The notes beneath the pieces are model-generated. The model saw only the letters and a list, made by a program, of their open reading frames with translations. It ran no database searches and was not told the origin of the DNA. Of a DNA stretch of 29,844 nucleotides, positions 7,349-15,686 are shown piece after piece. Numbering within the stretch: the stretch's first letter is position 1; each line of letters opens with the position of its first letter. The stretch covers positions 1 through 29,844 of the forward strand of contig CAVROA010000016.1 of the NCBI GenBank assembly GCA_963722715.1, given 5' to 3'. Made by a program: the position numbers and the translations under genes. The DNA is from DASQGA01 sp963722715 (GTDB taxonomy: Bacteria > Actinomycetota > Thermoleophilia > Gaiellales > Gaiellaceae).

Positions 7349-9499
7349 CTAGCCGAGGCGGACCCAGACGGCGCGGCTCGCGTTCGCGGCACGGTCCCAC
7401 GCGACGATCCGGACGGGGCCCCGCGGGACGCGCCGCCAGACGATGCTTCGCCCGGCGCTCGCCCGAACCGTGAACCCCCGCCCGCCGAGCCACAGCCGAA
7501 CGACGGCCGGCTCGCTGAGGACGAACCGCACACGGGTTCCGCTCCGGAGACGCACCGCCCGTGCGCGTGAGATTCGCGGCCTCGTCGTGTCGGTCGCCAG
7601 GTTTGCCGCAAGCGTCCGAGTGCCGAGAACCGTGGTCGCGGTCACCACCGCCCGGTAGGAAGCATCGGTCACCACCCGGCCGTGCCGGCGGCCGTTCCAT
7701 ACGAGGGAATGCGGCCCGGCCGCGAGGCTTTTCGACAGGAGCGTGGTCATGAGGCTCGAGCCTCTGAAGATCCGCACCTGGACGACGGCCGAGCGCGCCA
7801 GCGTGAAGTCGATCGCCGCGGTGTCGCGGCGCCGGTCGCCGTTGGGCGAGAACAGAGACGGGTTCGCCCTGAGCAGACCGAGTGTCCGGTCGATGACCAC
7901 GCGAAGAGTGCGGGCAGCTTGCTCGGCGCCGGCCGTGGCTTCGACCTGGACCGTATAGCGCCCGTCCACCAGCGCTCCTCCACCGAGTCGCCCGCCGTTC
8001 CAGACAACGGAGGACGGCCCAGCCGGAAACGCGCGAACCGGGGAGATGGTCGCCACGCGCTTCCCGCCCGCGTCGCGAACGTAGACCGTGACCGAGGCGG
8101 GCACCGTGAGGCGAAAGCGAATCACGGACCGGTCGGCAACGCGGTCCCCGTTCGGCGAGACAACGGCGGGATCCGCCCGTACAGACTCGAGCGAGAGCGG
8201 CGGTGGAGGGTCGGCTCCGAGACGGCCTGAGGCGGGACGCGCCAGACCTGCAGCAATCCTCCAGGTGTAGGAACCAGGTGCCGCAGCGGTTGCGTCCCAG
8301 GTCCAGGCGACTGCCGAGCCCGTTCCGGAGCCGCTGGCCGCGATCGAGCCGTCCCGGCGCGTGACTGTGACGGTCCAGCTCTCGGCCGTCGAGAGACGAG
8401 CGGTGAAACGCACCTGGTCCCCAACCGAGCCGGTGATCCTGGGGTCGTAGATCTTCGGCAGCCCGACGGCCGCGGTCAGCGCAGCAAGGTCCGGCAGCGT
8501 CTCGTACAGGATCTGGCCCGGACAGCTTGTGGGGCCTGTATCCCGGTGTCCGGAGACCGCACGCAGGAGAACGGGTGTCCCGGCTGGATAGCGGGGATTC
8601 CCGCCGGACCGCCAGACGACGCTCGAGGCGGGGTCGACGTGCGCGACGTCAAGCCGCCAGGCAAGCAGAGCAACGAGCGCGTCCTTTGCGGGCTGCTCGA
8701 TGCCGACTGAGGAATACGTGCCGAGGACAGCCACCCCCACGCTTCCGGTGTTGAAGCCCTGAGCGTGCGCCCCGACCACGTTCCGCGCGATCCCACCCGC
8801 GCGGCCCTCGAAGACCTGGCCGAACCGGTCGACCAGGAAGTTGTAGCCGATGTCGTTCCAGCCGTTCCCTTGCACGTGGTAGCGCTGGATCGCGCGGACG
8901 ATCGCTGCCGACTGCGCCGGGGTCGAGGGCTGAGCGCCAGCAGTGTGGTGAACGACGGCAAAGCCGATCCGGTCCGCATACCAAGGTGCCGAGCGAACGA
9001 TCGTCTCGTCGGCGCCCCAACCGGACCGCAGGACGATCGGGGGACGGGTCGCGCGCGCAAACGTGCGGGGCGTCGAGGATACGGCCGACCGCACCAGGTA
9101 GGAGCGGAGCCGATCCACCTCTCCGACCAAGCGGTACTGGATCCGGTTCGCTTTTCCGGTCCAGAAAGGGTTCCCAAGCTTCCAGCCGCCCGCGCGTTCC
9201 GCTTCCGCGCTGCGGAGATCCGGTAAATCGTCCGCTTCGGGGCGGGCGAACCGCCAGGGCGACCAGCCACGGACGCCCGCGGTTCGGAAGTAGACCTTGC
9301 CGGCGCCACGCCAGTGGAGCCCGACGAGATTGAAGGACCGAGCGACCACCCGCGGTGGCAAGACCCCGATGGCCTCCGACGTGGAGCGGGGAGCCACCAC
9401 CGACTCCTCCCGCACAGACATGGTCACGCCGGCCTCGGCGAGGCCTGGAAGGGCGAGCGCAAGAACGCTCAGGAGGGCTGTGACGCGTGGCGTGGCCAT
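7349..9499 (-). CDS. Secreted peptidoglycan-recognition amidase with C-terminal FlgD-like repeats
   Basis: Predicted exported N-acetylmuramoyl-L-alanine amidase, 716 residues from the ATG at 9499. Residues 1-23 form a signal peptide (hydrophobic core LLSVLALALPGL, cleavage near AEA). A PGRP/amidase_2 domain spans about 158-345 and starts at RSGWGADE. The probable zinc ligands are His184 (VVHHTAG), His318 and Cys326 (GHRDTGPTSCPG), so the catalytic set is complete. Two copies of an SPNGD motif mark FlgD-type Ig-like domains in the C-terminal half, followed by a third beta-rich segment. Such domains usually project the enzyme from, or bind it to, the envelope. The frame stays open 198 bases further upstream, and a GTG at 9520 is a possible alternative start. 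Confidence 0.87.
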   Translation of the reverse strand: MATPRVTALLSVLALALPGLAEAGVTMSVREESVVAPRSTSEAIGVLPPRVVARSFNLVGLHWRGAGKVYFRTAGVRGWSPWRFARPEADDLPDLRSAEAERAGGWKLGNPFWTGKANRIQYRLVGEVDRLRSYLVRSAVSSTPRTFARATRPPIVLRSGWGADETIVRSAPWYADRIGFAVVHHTAGAQPSTPAQSAAIVRAIQRYHVQGNGWNDIGYNFLVDRFGQVFEGRAGGIARNVVGAHAQGFNTGSVGVAVLGTYSSVGIEQPAKDALVALLAWRLDVAHVDPASSVVWRSGGNPRYPAGTPVLLRAVSGHRDTGPTSCPGQILYETLPDLAALTAAVGLPKIYDPRITGSVGDQVRFTARLSTAESWTVTVTRRDGSIAASGSGTGSAVAWTWDATAAAPGSYTWRIAAGLARPASGRLGADPPPPLSLESVRADPAVVSPNGDRVADRSVIRFRLTVPASVTVYVRDAGGKRVATISPVRAFPAGPSSVVWNGGRLGGGALVDGRYTVQVEATAGAEQAARTLRVVIDRTLGLLRANPSLFSPNGDRRRDTAAIDFTLARSAVVQVRIFRGSSLMTTLLSKSLAAGPHSLVWNGRRHGRVVTDASYRAVVTATTVLGTRTLAANLATDTTRPRISRARAVRLRSGTRVRFVLSEPAVVRLWLGGRGFTVRASAGRSIVWRRVPRGPVRIVAWDRAANASRAVWVRLG

Positions 9500-9564
9500 G
9501 AGCGCCGGGGCAAGCTTCACGAGAACAGAGATCGGCGCGCCCCGCAAGGACTTGAGGGACCGAC

Positions 9565-9573
9565 TGGTAGAAT
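9565..9573 (+). promoter_or_regulatory. Extended -10 promoter for the nfeD-slipin-galT operon
   Basis: TGGTAGAAT matches the extended -10 form TGnTAnnnT with a 5/6 TATAAT-like hexamer. Initiation about 7 bases later would fall at about 9580, only a few bases before the TTG start of nfeD, implying a leaderless or nearly leaderless message. No -35 is obvious, which is acceptable for extended -10 promoters. Confidence 0.5.
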
Positions 9574-9582
9574 GCTTACACC

Positions 9583-10917
9583 TTGAAGAGCCGATTCCTG
9601 CGGGCTCTTCCGCTTCTCGCGGCGCTCGTCTTCGCCGCTGTCGCGACGGCTGGCGGCGCACCCGAGCGCCCACGGGTTCTCGCGGTCGAGTTCGCAAACG
9701 ACGTCAACCCGGTCACGCAGGACTACCTGACGAGCGCGATCGACCGGGCAAACGACGAGGGCTACGACGCCGTGGTCATCCTCGCGGACACCCCGGGCGG
9801 GCTCGACTCCTCGATGCGGGCCATCATCAAGAAGGAGCTCGCTTCGAAGGTCGCGGTCGTTTTCTACGTGTATCCACCTGGTTCCAGGGCCGCCTCGGCC
9901 GGGGTCTTTCTCGCCATGGCAGCCGACGTGGCTGCGATGGCGCCTTCGACGAACATCGGCTCGTCGACGCCGATCTCCACGAGCGGCGAGGACATTCCGG
10001 AAGATCTCCGGAAAAAGGTCGTGAACGACGCGGCCGCCTACATCCGGGAGCTCGCCGAGTCCCACGGCCGGAACGGGGACTGGGCAGAGGGCGCGGTGCG
10101 GGAAGCGTCGAACGTCGGGGCCGAGCGCGCGCTCGACGAGAACATCGTCGACGTCCTCGCGCCGGACCTGCCGACGCTGCTCGACAAGATCGACGGGATG
10201 ACAACGACGCCGAAGGGCATCGTGCTCCACACAGCGGACGCCACCATCGACACGGTCGAGATGTCGCTCTGGAAGCGGATCCTCGACACCCTCATCGACC
10301 CGAACCTGATCGTGCTCCTCATGTCGATCGGCTTGTTGGGAATCACGGTCGAGATCCTGAACCCCGGTCTGATCTTCCCGGGCACGATCGGTGCGATCTC
10401 TCTCATACTTGGCCTTTACGGCCTTCAGGTGCTTCCCGTCAGCGCCGCGGGCGTCCTCCTGTTGCTTCTCGCGGTCGGGTTCTTCGCCGCCGAGGCGTTC
10501 GTCACCGCGCACGGCGCTCTCGCCCTGGCCGGCGCGGCGAGCTTCGTCCTCGGCTCCTTGCTCCTCTTCGACCCTGCGGGGGACGCCTACCAGGTCTCCC
10601 TCCCGGTCGCCCTGGCAGTTGGCGGAACCCTGGCCCTCTTGACCGCTTTTGCCGTCGCGAAGGTCGTTCGGGTCAGCCGGACGAGACCCAGGACCGGGGC
10701 GGACGAGCTCGTAGGCGAAGTTGGAGTCGTTCGCGATTCCCTCGTCCCGAACGGGCTCGTTTTCGTCCACGGTGAGCTCTGGCAGGCGGTGACCGCGGGG
10801 CCGCCGTTGCGTACCGGGACCCCCGTGGTAGTCGATCGGATCGGCGACGACCTGGTTCTCGACGTCTCCCGTTCGCCCGACCCGGACTCGGACGAGGACC
10901 GGGCTCCGAACACGTAG
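9583..10917 (+). CDS. nfeD: NfeD-family membrane-bound serine protease (long, ClpP-class form)
   Basis: A 444-residue long-type NfeD protein. Residues 1-25 are a signal-like hydrophobic segment. Residues 30-220 form a ClpP/crotonase-fold protease domain with ADTPGG at 69-73 and SRAASAGVFLAMA carrying the probable nucleophile Ser105. A lysine pair at 144-145 is placed as expected for a Ser-Lys dyad by comparison with archaeal 1510-N proteases. Then come several membrane helices (about 230-345) and a C-terminal OB-fold NfeD domain (about 370-435, LVGEVGVV...). Long NfeD proteins cleave hydrophobic membrane-protein segments and pair with stomatins, and the next gene is exactly such a partner. 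The start is TTG at 9583. Confidence 0.9.
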   Translation: MKSRFLRALPLLAALVFAAVATAGGAPERPRVLAVEFANDVNPVTQDYLTSAIDRANDEGYDAVVILADTPGGLDSSMRAIIKKELASKVAVVFYVYPPGSRAASAGVFLAMAADVAAMAPSTNIGSSTPISTSGEDIPEDLRKKVVNDAAAYIRELAESHGRNGDWAEGAVREASNVGAERALDENIVDVLAPDLPTLLDKIDGMTTTPKGIVLHTADATIDTVEMSLWKRILDTLIDPNLIVLLMSIGLLGITVEILNPGLIFPGTIGAISLILGLYGLQVLPVSAAGVLLLLLAVGFFAAEAFVTAHGALALAGAASFVLGSLLLFDPAGDAYQVSLPVALAVGGTLALLTAFAVAKVVRVSRTRPRTGADELVGEVGVVRDSLVPNGLVFVHGELWQAVTAGPPLRTGTPVVVDRIGDDLVLDVSRSPDPDSDEDRAPNT

Positions 10918-10926
10918 GATCTCGCT

Positions 10927-11721
10927 ATGTCCGTCGCCCTGATCGCGGTCGCAGCCGTCGTCGTGGTGATCCTCTTCCTCCTGTCGGCCTCCGTCCGGGT
11001 CGCTCGGGAGTACGAGCGGGGTGTCATCTTCCGGCTCGGCCGGCTCAAGAGCCCTCCCAAGGGGCCAGGGCTCTTCCTGCTCATCCCGATCATCGACAAG
11101 ATGGTCCGCGTCGACCTCCGGACGGTGACGCTCAACGTCCCGCCGCAAGAGGTGATCACGAAAGACAACGTCCCGGTCCGCGTGAACGCGGTCGCCTACT
11201 TCCGGATCCTCGAGCCGGAGAGTGCGATCGTGCAGGTGGAGAACTTCATGGTCGCGACATCGCAGATCGCCCAGACGACGCTCCGAAGCGTCCTCGGCCA
11301 GCACTCGCTCGACGAGCTCCTCTCGGAGCGCGACAAGATCAACGCGATCCTCCAGGAGATCATCGACGGAGCGACCGCACCCTGGGGCATCAAGATCTCG
11401 ATCGTGGAGGTCAAGGACGTCGAGATCCCGCAGGGCATGCAGCGGGCAATGGCGCGCCAGGCCGAAGCCGAGCGCGAGCGCCGCGCGAAGGTGATCGCGG
11501 CCGAGGGTGAAGCCCAGGCCTCCGAGCGGCTCAAAGACGCAGCCAACGTCCTCAGCGAGAACCCGATCTCGATCCAGCTCCGCTACCTGCAGACGATGCT
11601 CGAGATCAGTTCCGAGCGCTCGTCGATGATCATCCTGCCGCTCCCGCTCGACCTCGTGCGGCCACTGATCGAGATGGGTGACCGGGCAAGGGGCCTGGAC
11701 CGGTCGAAGGACGGCGGCTGA
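10927..11721 (+). CDS. SPFH/stomatin-like protein (slipin), NfeD partner
   Basis: A 264-residue prokaryotic stomatin. It has one N-terminal membrane segment (residues 3-23), then the SPFH/band-7 domain with YERGVIFRLGRL and GLFLLIPIIDK, PPQEVITKDNVPVRVNAV, the typical RSVLGQHSLDELLSERDKIN, and a charged coiled coil (about 175-210, RQAEAERERRAKVIAAEGEAQ). Slipins oligomerise at the membrane inner face and are substrates or scaffolds for NfeD proteases. The ATG is 10 bases after the nfeD stop with an AGGA-type ribosome site. Its stop TGA overlaps a CTG that appears to start galT. Confidence 0.93.
   Translation: MSVALIAVAAVVVVILFLLSASVRVAREYERGVIFRLGRLKSPPKGPGLFLLIPIIDKMVRVDLRTVTLNVPPQEVITKDNVPVRVNAVAYFRILEPESAIVQVENFMVATSQIAQTTLRSVLGQHSLDELLSERDKINAILQEIIDGATAPWGIKISIVEVKDVEIPQGMQRAMARQAEAERERRAKVIAAEGEAQASERLKDAANVLSENPISIQLRYLQTMLEISSERSSMIILPLPLDLVRPLIEMGDRARGLDRSKDGG
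11707..11711 (+). promoter_or_regulatory. Shine-Dalgarno for the galT CTG start
   Basis: AAGGA lies 6 bases before the CTG at 11718, ideal spacing. The site is inside the last codons of the slipin gene and there is no competing ATG, GTG or TTG in either direction within the required frame. Confidence 0.6.
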
Positions 11722-12689
11722 ACGATCCCGAGGGGCGAGAGCTCCGGCGCGACCCCCTCTCCGGCCGGTGGGTGGTCATCGCGCCGCTTCGCTCGCGCCG
11801 GCCCGGCGCCCCACGGGCGGCTCCAGGTGGCGGGGCCGATGCAGACGTTGCGAGCTGCCCTTTCTGCGAGGGCCACGAAGACCGCACGCCGCCGGAGACG
11901 TTCGCGCTCGGACCGTCCGAGCGTGCGCCCAACACGCCCGGCTGGCTCGTCCGGGTCGTCCCGAACAAGTTCCCTGCGTTTGCGCCGGAGCTCAAAGGGC
12001 CCGCACGGCACGTCGGGCTCCTCGAGTCGCGGCCGGCACACGGAAACCAGGAGGTCGTCGTCTCGTCGCCGCGGCACGTCAGCTCAATCGCCGAGCTCGA
12101 GCCCGACGAGGTCGCGCGGGTAGCGGACGCGTGGCAGCAACGCGCCGCCGAAGCGGCCAGGCAAGGGTTCCCGTATGTCCAGGCGATCGTCAACGAGGGT
12201 CACGAGGCCGGAGCAAGTCTTACCCACAGCCACTCACAGCTCCTCTGGCTCGAGGCAGAGCCGCCACTGGTAGTAGCGGAGCATGCCCTCGATCGCGGCG
12301 CCGGCGGCTGCCTGGTCTGCCGCCTGCTCGAAGAGGAGCGTGGTCATGGCGACCGCGTGGTCGCGGCGAAGGGGGGCGCGGTAGCTCTCGCTACCTACGC
12401 GGCACGCGAGCCCTACGAGCTCCTGGTCGTTCCCGAGTCATGTGAGCGCAACCCGTTCCAGAGCGCGTTTCTCGCGCCTGCTCTGACCCTCGCTGCGAGC
12501 CAGCTGGCTCGCATTCACGAGCTCGAGGGAGCTGTGCCGATGAATCTCTGGCTCCACGCCGGGGCGCACTGGCACATCGAGCTTGTGCCCAGGATCACGG
12601 TGCCCGCCGGGCTCGAGCTCGGTGCCGGACTGCACGTCAATCCGCTTGCTCCCGAAACAGCCGCGGAACGGTTGCGCGCCGCGGGCTAG
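11718..12689 (+). CDS. galT: Galactose-1-phosphate uridylyltransferase; probable CTG start
   Basis: GalT of the HIT superfamily, which exchanges UMP between UDP-glucose and galactose-1-phosphate in the Leloir pathway. It has 323 residues from the CTG. Zinc ligands are Cys47 and Cys50 (CPFCEGHE), His120 (SPRH) and His170; the nucleophile His172 is in THSHSQ. The conserved N-terminal ELRRDPLSGRWVVIAP precedes the first in-frame GTG (11772), so a GTG start would cut the family's most conserved opening. The frame is closed by a TGA at 11679, leaving CTG at 11718 as the only plausible start, with AAGGA 6 bases ahead and a CTGA overlap with the slipin stop. No other galactose gene is in the window, so a related nucleotidyl substrate is possible. 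Confidence 0.88.
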   Translation: MNDPEGRELRRDPLSGRWVVIAPLRSRRPGAPRAAPGGGADADVASCPFCEGHEDRTPPETFALGPSERAPNTPGWLVRVVPNKFPAFAPELKGPARHVGLLESRPAHGNQEVVVSSPRHVSSIAELEPDEVARVADAWQQRAAEAARQGFPYVQAIVNEGHEAGASLTHSHSQLLWLEAEPPLVVAEHALDRGAGGCLVCRLLEEERGHGDRVVAAKGGAVALATYAAREPYELLVVPESCERNPFQSAFLAPALTLAASQLARIHELEGAVPMNLWLHAGAHWHIELVPRITVPAGLELGAGLHVNPLAPETAAERLRAAG

Positions 12690-12994
12690 CCGACGTTCTC
12701 TACAAGACTCGGGCGGCGTTCCTTGTACTGCCGGGCCGCCTCGATTGCGGTCGACAGGTTCAGGCCCTTGTCTTTCGCCTGCTTGATGAGCATGACCGTC
12801 TCGAGTGCGTCCATGTCGTAGATCCGCTGCTTCCGGCCCTTCGTCGGAATCTGTGCCTTGTTCGTCCAGTAGTCGAGCTGCATCTTCGAGATCCCGGCCA
12901 CGTGGCAGACCTGCCCCAGGTACAGCTCGATCTTGTTCAGATGGTCGGCCAGGTTGACGGGCTCGAGCAGGTCGACCTGCTGCGGAACGGCCAT
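12686..12994 (-). CDS. Small MerR-type helix-turn-helix regulator
   Basis: A 102-residue protein that is almost only a MerR-like winged helix. It contains YLGQVCHVAGISKMQLDYWT (helix-turn-helix, about 26-45), then a wing with GRKQRIYDMDALETVMLIKQ, and a short helical tail with no effector domain. The ATG at 12994 has AAAGGGA 6 bases upstream. The gene lies just downstream of gyrA on the same strand and meets galT tail to tail, the two stops sharing CTAG. Such short MerR-like proteins bind DNA, but ligand and target cannot be inferred. Confidence 0.82.
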   Translation of the reverse strand: MAVPQQVDLLEPVNLADHLNKIELYLGQVCHVAGISKMQLDYWTNKAQIPTKGRKQRIYDMDALETVMLIKQAKDKGLNLSTAIEAARQYKERRPSLVENVG

Positions 12995-13030
12995 GGCGAT
13001 CCCTTTCTCACTCCAGCAAGGCTGCGCGTG

Positions 13031-13039
13031 ACATTAGCA
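13031..13039 (-). promoter_or_regulatory. Possible extended -10 for the MerR-like gene
   Basis: On the minus strand TGCTAATGT fits TGnTAnnnT and would give a leader of about 30 bases before the ATG at 12994. The hexamer matches TATAAT at only the first, second and last positions. The gap from gyrA is 94 bases with no clear terminator, so read-through from gyrA is the alternative. Confidence 0.3.
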
Positions 13040-13088
13040 CCCTCGCCGAAGAAAAACTGCCGAATCTGTCGTTAAACCTGCGAAGAAC

Positions 13089-15686
13089 TTACTGAGACGC
13101 CGGTGGAGCGCCGTTCGAGGCGGCCGGATCTTCCGCGATCGCTTCCAGGTCCGTCACCACGGGCTCGGTGGGCTCGCTTCCCTCCAGACCACTGCCGTTT
13201 TCGTCGTCGACGACGACCGCGCCCTGGTCGGCGACCGGCGCGAGGGTGGAGACCTGCTCGTCCCCGCGGAGGCGCATGACGATGACGCCCTGGGTCGCCC
13301 GCCCGAGCCGTTTGACCTCCTCGACCGCCATCCGGATCATCGTGCCACCCGTCGACATCAGCATCACCGCATACCCGTCCCGGACGACGAGCGCTCCCGT
13401 TAGCTTTCCCCGCGCCTCGGTCAGCTGCACGGTCTTCACGCCGAAGCCACCGCGGCCCTTGATCGGGTACTCGTCGATCCTCGTTCGCTTGCCGTACCCG
13501 TTCTCCGTCACGACGAGGAGGTCGGCGTCGTTGTGCGCCAGGCTCGCGGCGATCACCTCGTCTCCGGCTCGGAGCTTCATCCCGCGCACGCCCCCTGTTG
13601 CCCGGCCCATGGCCCGGGCCTCAGACTCGTGGAAGCGAATCGCCTGGCCCTTGCGCGAAACCATGAGGATGTCGTCGTCGCCGGACGAGTGGAGAACTGC
13701 GACGAGCTCGTCGTCGTCCCGCAGCCGGATCGCAATGATCCCGTCCGCCTTCAGAGGGGTGTTGTACTCGGCGAAACGAGTCTTCTTGATGACGCCCTTC
13801 TTGGTCGCAAGCACGAGGTACTCGGCTTCCTCGAACTTGCGCGTTGCAATGAGCGTTCGGACGCTCTCGCCTTGAGCGAGCGGAAGCAGGTTGACGAGCG
13901 CTCTGCCCTTCGACTGCCGGCTCCCGAGCGGAAGCTCGTGCACCTTCAGTCGGTAGATCTTGCCGACAGAGGTGAAGAAGAGAAGATAGTCGTGCGTCGA
14001 GGCGACGACGAGGTGCTGAATGTAGTCCTCGTCCTTCAGGTCCATGCCCATGACGCCGATTCCGCCTCGGCGCTGCTCGCGATACGTGGTCACCGGCAAG
14101 CGCTTGATGTAGCCCGAACGAGTGATCGCGATGACCATGTCCTCTTCCGCGATCAGATCCTCGATGTCGAGCTCCTCCTCGGCCGCGACGATCTCGGTCC
14201 TCCGCTCGTCGACCTTCGCGTAGATCTGCTTGATCTCTAGGAGCTCGTCCCGGATGACGGCGTCGATCCGCGTCTCGTCGCCGAGGATCGCCCTGAGCTC
14301 GGCAATCCGCTCCTGCAGGTCGGCGAACTCATCCTCGATCTCCTTCCGGGCCAGGCCGGTCAGCCTCGCCAGCCGGAGGTCAAGGATCGCCTGGGCCTGG
14401 ATCTCGCTGAGCTCGAAGCGCTCCATGAGCCCCGAGCGAGCCGTATCCGTGTCGGACGCGCCACGGATGAGCGCGATCACCTCGTCGAGGTTGTCGAGCG
14501 CCTTCAGGTAGCCCTCGAGAATGTGCGCCCGCTCCTCCGCCTTTCGGAGCTCGAACTGCGAGCGGCGCGTGACGACCTCGCGCTGGAAGGTGAGGTAGTA
14601 CCGGATCAGCTCGAGCAGGCTGAGCGTCTTCGGTACACCATCGACGAGGGCGACGGCGTTGTAGCCGAACGACGTTTGGAGCGGCGTGTGCTTGAAGATC
14701 TTGTTGAGGGCGACCTGCGGAACCGCATCCCGCTTGAGCTCCACGTAGATCCGCAAGCCCGTCTTGTCGCTGTGATCCTGCAGCGCGTCGTCCGTCATCG
14801 GGATCTCGGTGATCACCTTGGACTCGACGAGGTCGGCGATCTTCTCGATCACGCCTCCCTCGCCACCCTTCCGAACGCCGTACGGGAGCTCGGTGATGAT
14901 GATCGCGGTCTTGCCGCCGCGAAGCTCTTCGATGTGCGCGCGGCCGCGAACGACGATGCGGCCGCGCCCCGAGCGATAGGCATCCCGAATCCCGGAGCGC
15001 CCGACGATGACCCCGCCTGTCGGGAAGTCGGGTCCCTTGATGTGGCGGGCCAGCCGCTCGACGTCGATCTCGGGGTCGTCGATCATGGCGAGGATCGCAT
15101 CGACCACCTCGCCGAGATTGTGGGGCGGAATGTTGGTGGCCATCCCGACCGCGATCCCGGACGAGCCGTTGACCAGCAGATTGGGGAACCGCGCCGGCAG
15201 AACTGACGGCTCCCGGCGCGACTCGTCGTAGTTCGGGACGAAATCGATCGTGTCCGCGTCGATGTCGCGAAGCATCTCGGTCGCAATCCGCGAGAGCCGG
15301 CATTCGGTGTACCGCATCGCGGCGGCCGAATCGCCGTCGACGGAGCCGAAGTAGCCCTGGCCGTCAACCAGCGGGTAGCGCATCGAGAACGGCTGCGCCA
15401 GCCGGACGAGCGCGTCGTAGATCGCCTGGTCGCCGTGCGGGTGGTACGAGCCCATGACGTCGCCGACGACGCGGGCGCACTTTCGGGTCGGCCGGTTGGG
15501 CTGAAGGCCGCCCTCGTGCATGCTGTAGAGAACTCGCCGGTGCACCGGCTTCAGGCCGTCGCGCGCGTCCGGCAGCGCTCGGCTCACGATGACGCTCATC
15601 GCGTAGTCGAGGAAGCTTGCGCGTACCTCCTGGTCGAGCTCGCGAGACTCGATCCGGCCTCCGAGCGGCGGCGTCACCTCAGACAT
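13089..15686 (-). CDS. gyrA: DNA gyrase subunit A
   Basis: The 865-residue breakage-reunion subunit of gyrase. The N-terminal winged-helix domain has DGLKPVHRR and the active-site Tyr126 in AAMRYTECR. The quinolone-determining region reads ARVVGDVMGSYHPHGDQAIYD, residues 71-91. The C-terminal beta-pinwheel repeats contain the GyrA box QRRGGIG that wraps DNA and marks true gyrase rather than topoisomerase IV. An acidic, low-complexity tail follows (about 830-865). At the position equivalent to E. coli Ser83 there is Gln87, while Asp91 (E. coli Asp87) is kept. The ATG overlaps the gyrB end by 8 bases, so the subunits are made from one message. Confidence 0.97.
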   Translation of the reverse strand: MSEVTPPLGGRIESRELDQEVRASFLDYAMSVIVSRALPDARDGLKPVHRRVLYSMHEGGLQPNRPTRKCARVVGDVMGSYHPHGDQAIYDALVRLAQPFSMRYPLVDGQGYFGSVDGDSAAAMRYTECRLSRIATEMLRDIDADTIDFVPNYDESRREPSVLPARFPNLLVNGSSGIAVGMATNIPPHNLGEVVDAILAMIDDPEIDVERLARHIKGPDFPTGGVIVGRSGIRDAYRSGRGRIVVRGRAHIEELRGGKTAIIITELPYGVRKGGEGGVIEKIADLVESKVITEIPMTDDALQDHSDKTGLRIYVELKRDAVPQVALNKIFKHTPLQTSFGYNAVALVDGVPKTLSLLELIRYYLTFQREVVTRRSQFELRKAEERAHILEGYLKALDNLDEVIALIRGASDTDTARSGLMERFELSEIQAQAILDLRLARLTGLARKEIEDEFADLQERIAELRAILGDETRIDAVIRDELLEIKQIYAKVDERRTEIVAAEEELDIEDLIAEEDMVIAITRSGYIKRLPVTTYREQRRGGIGVMGMDLKDEDYIQHLVVASTHDYLLFFTSVGKIYRLKVHELPLGSRQSKGRALVNLLPLAQGESVRTLIATRKFEEAEYLVLATKKGVIKKTRFAEYNTPLKADGIIAIRLRDDDELVAVLHSSGDDDILMVSRKGQAIRFHESEARAMGRATGGVRGMKLRAGDEVIAASLAHNDADLLVVTENGYGKRTRIDEYPIKGRGGFGVKTVQLTEARGKLTGALVVRDGYAVMLMSTGGTMIRMAVEEVKRLGRATQGVIVMRLRGDEQVSTLAPVADQGAVVVDDENGSGLEGSEPTEPVVTDLEAIAEDPAASNGAPPASQ

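Noticed and set aside
9517..11304. 595-codon minus-strand ORF opposite nfeD and the slipin gene
   Set aside because: Antisense shadow of two confident genes in GC-rich DNA; its protein is low-complexity R/D/E-rich with no domain.
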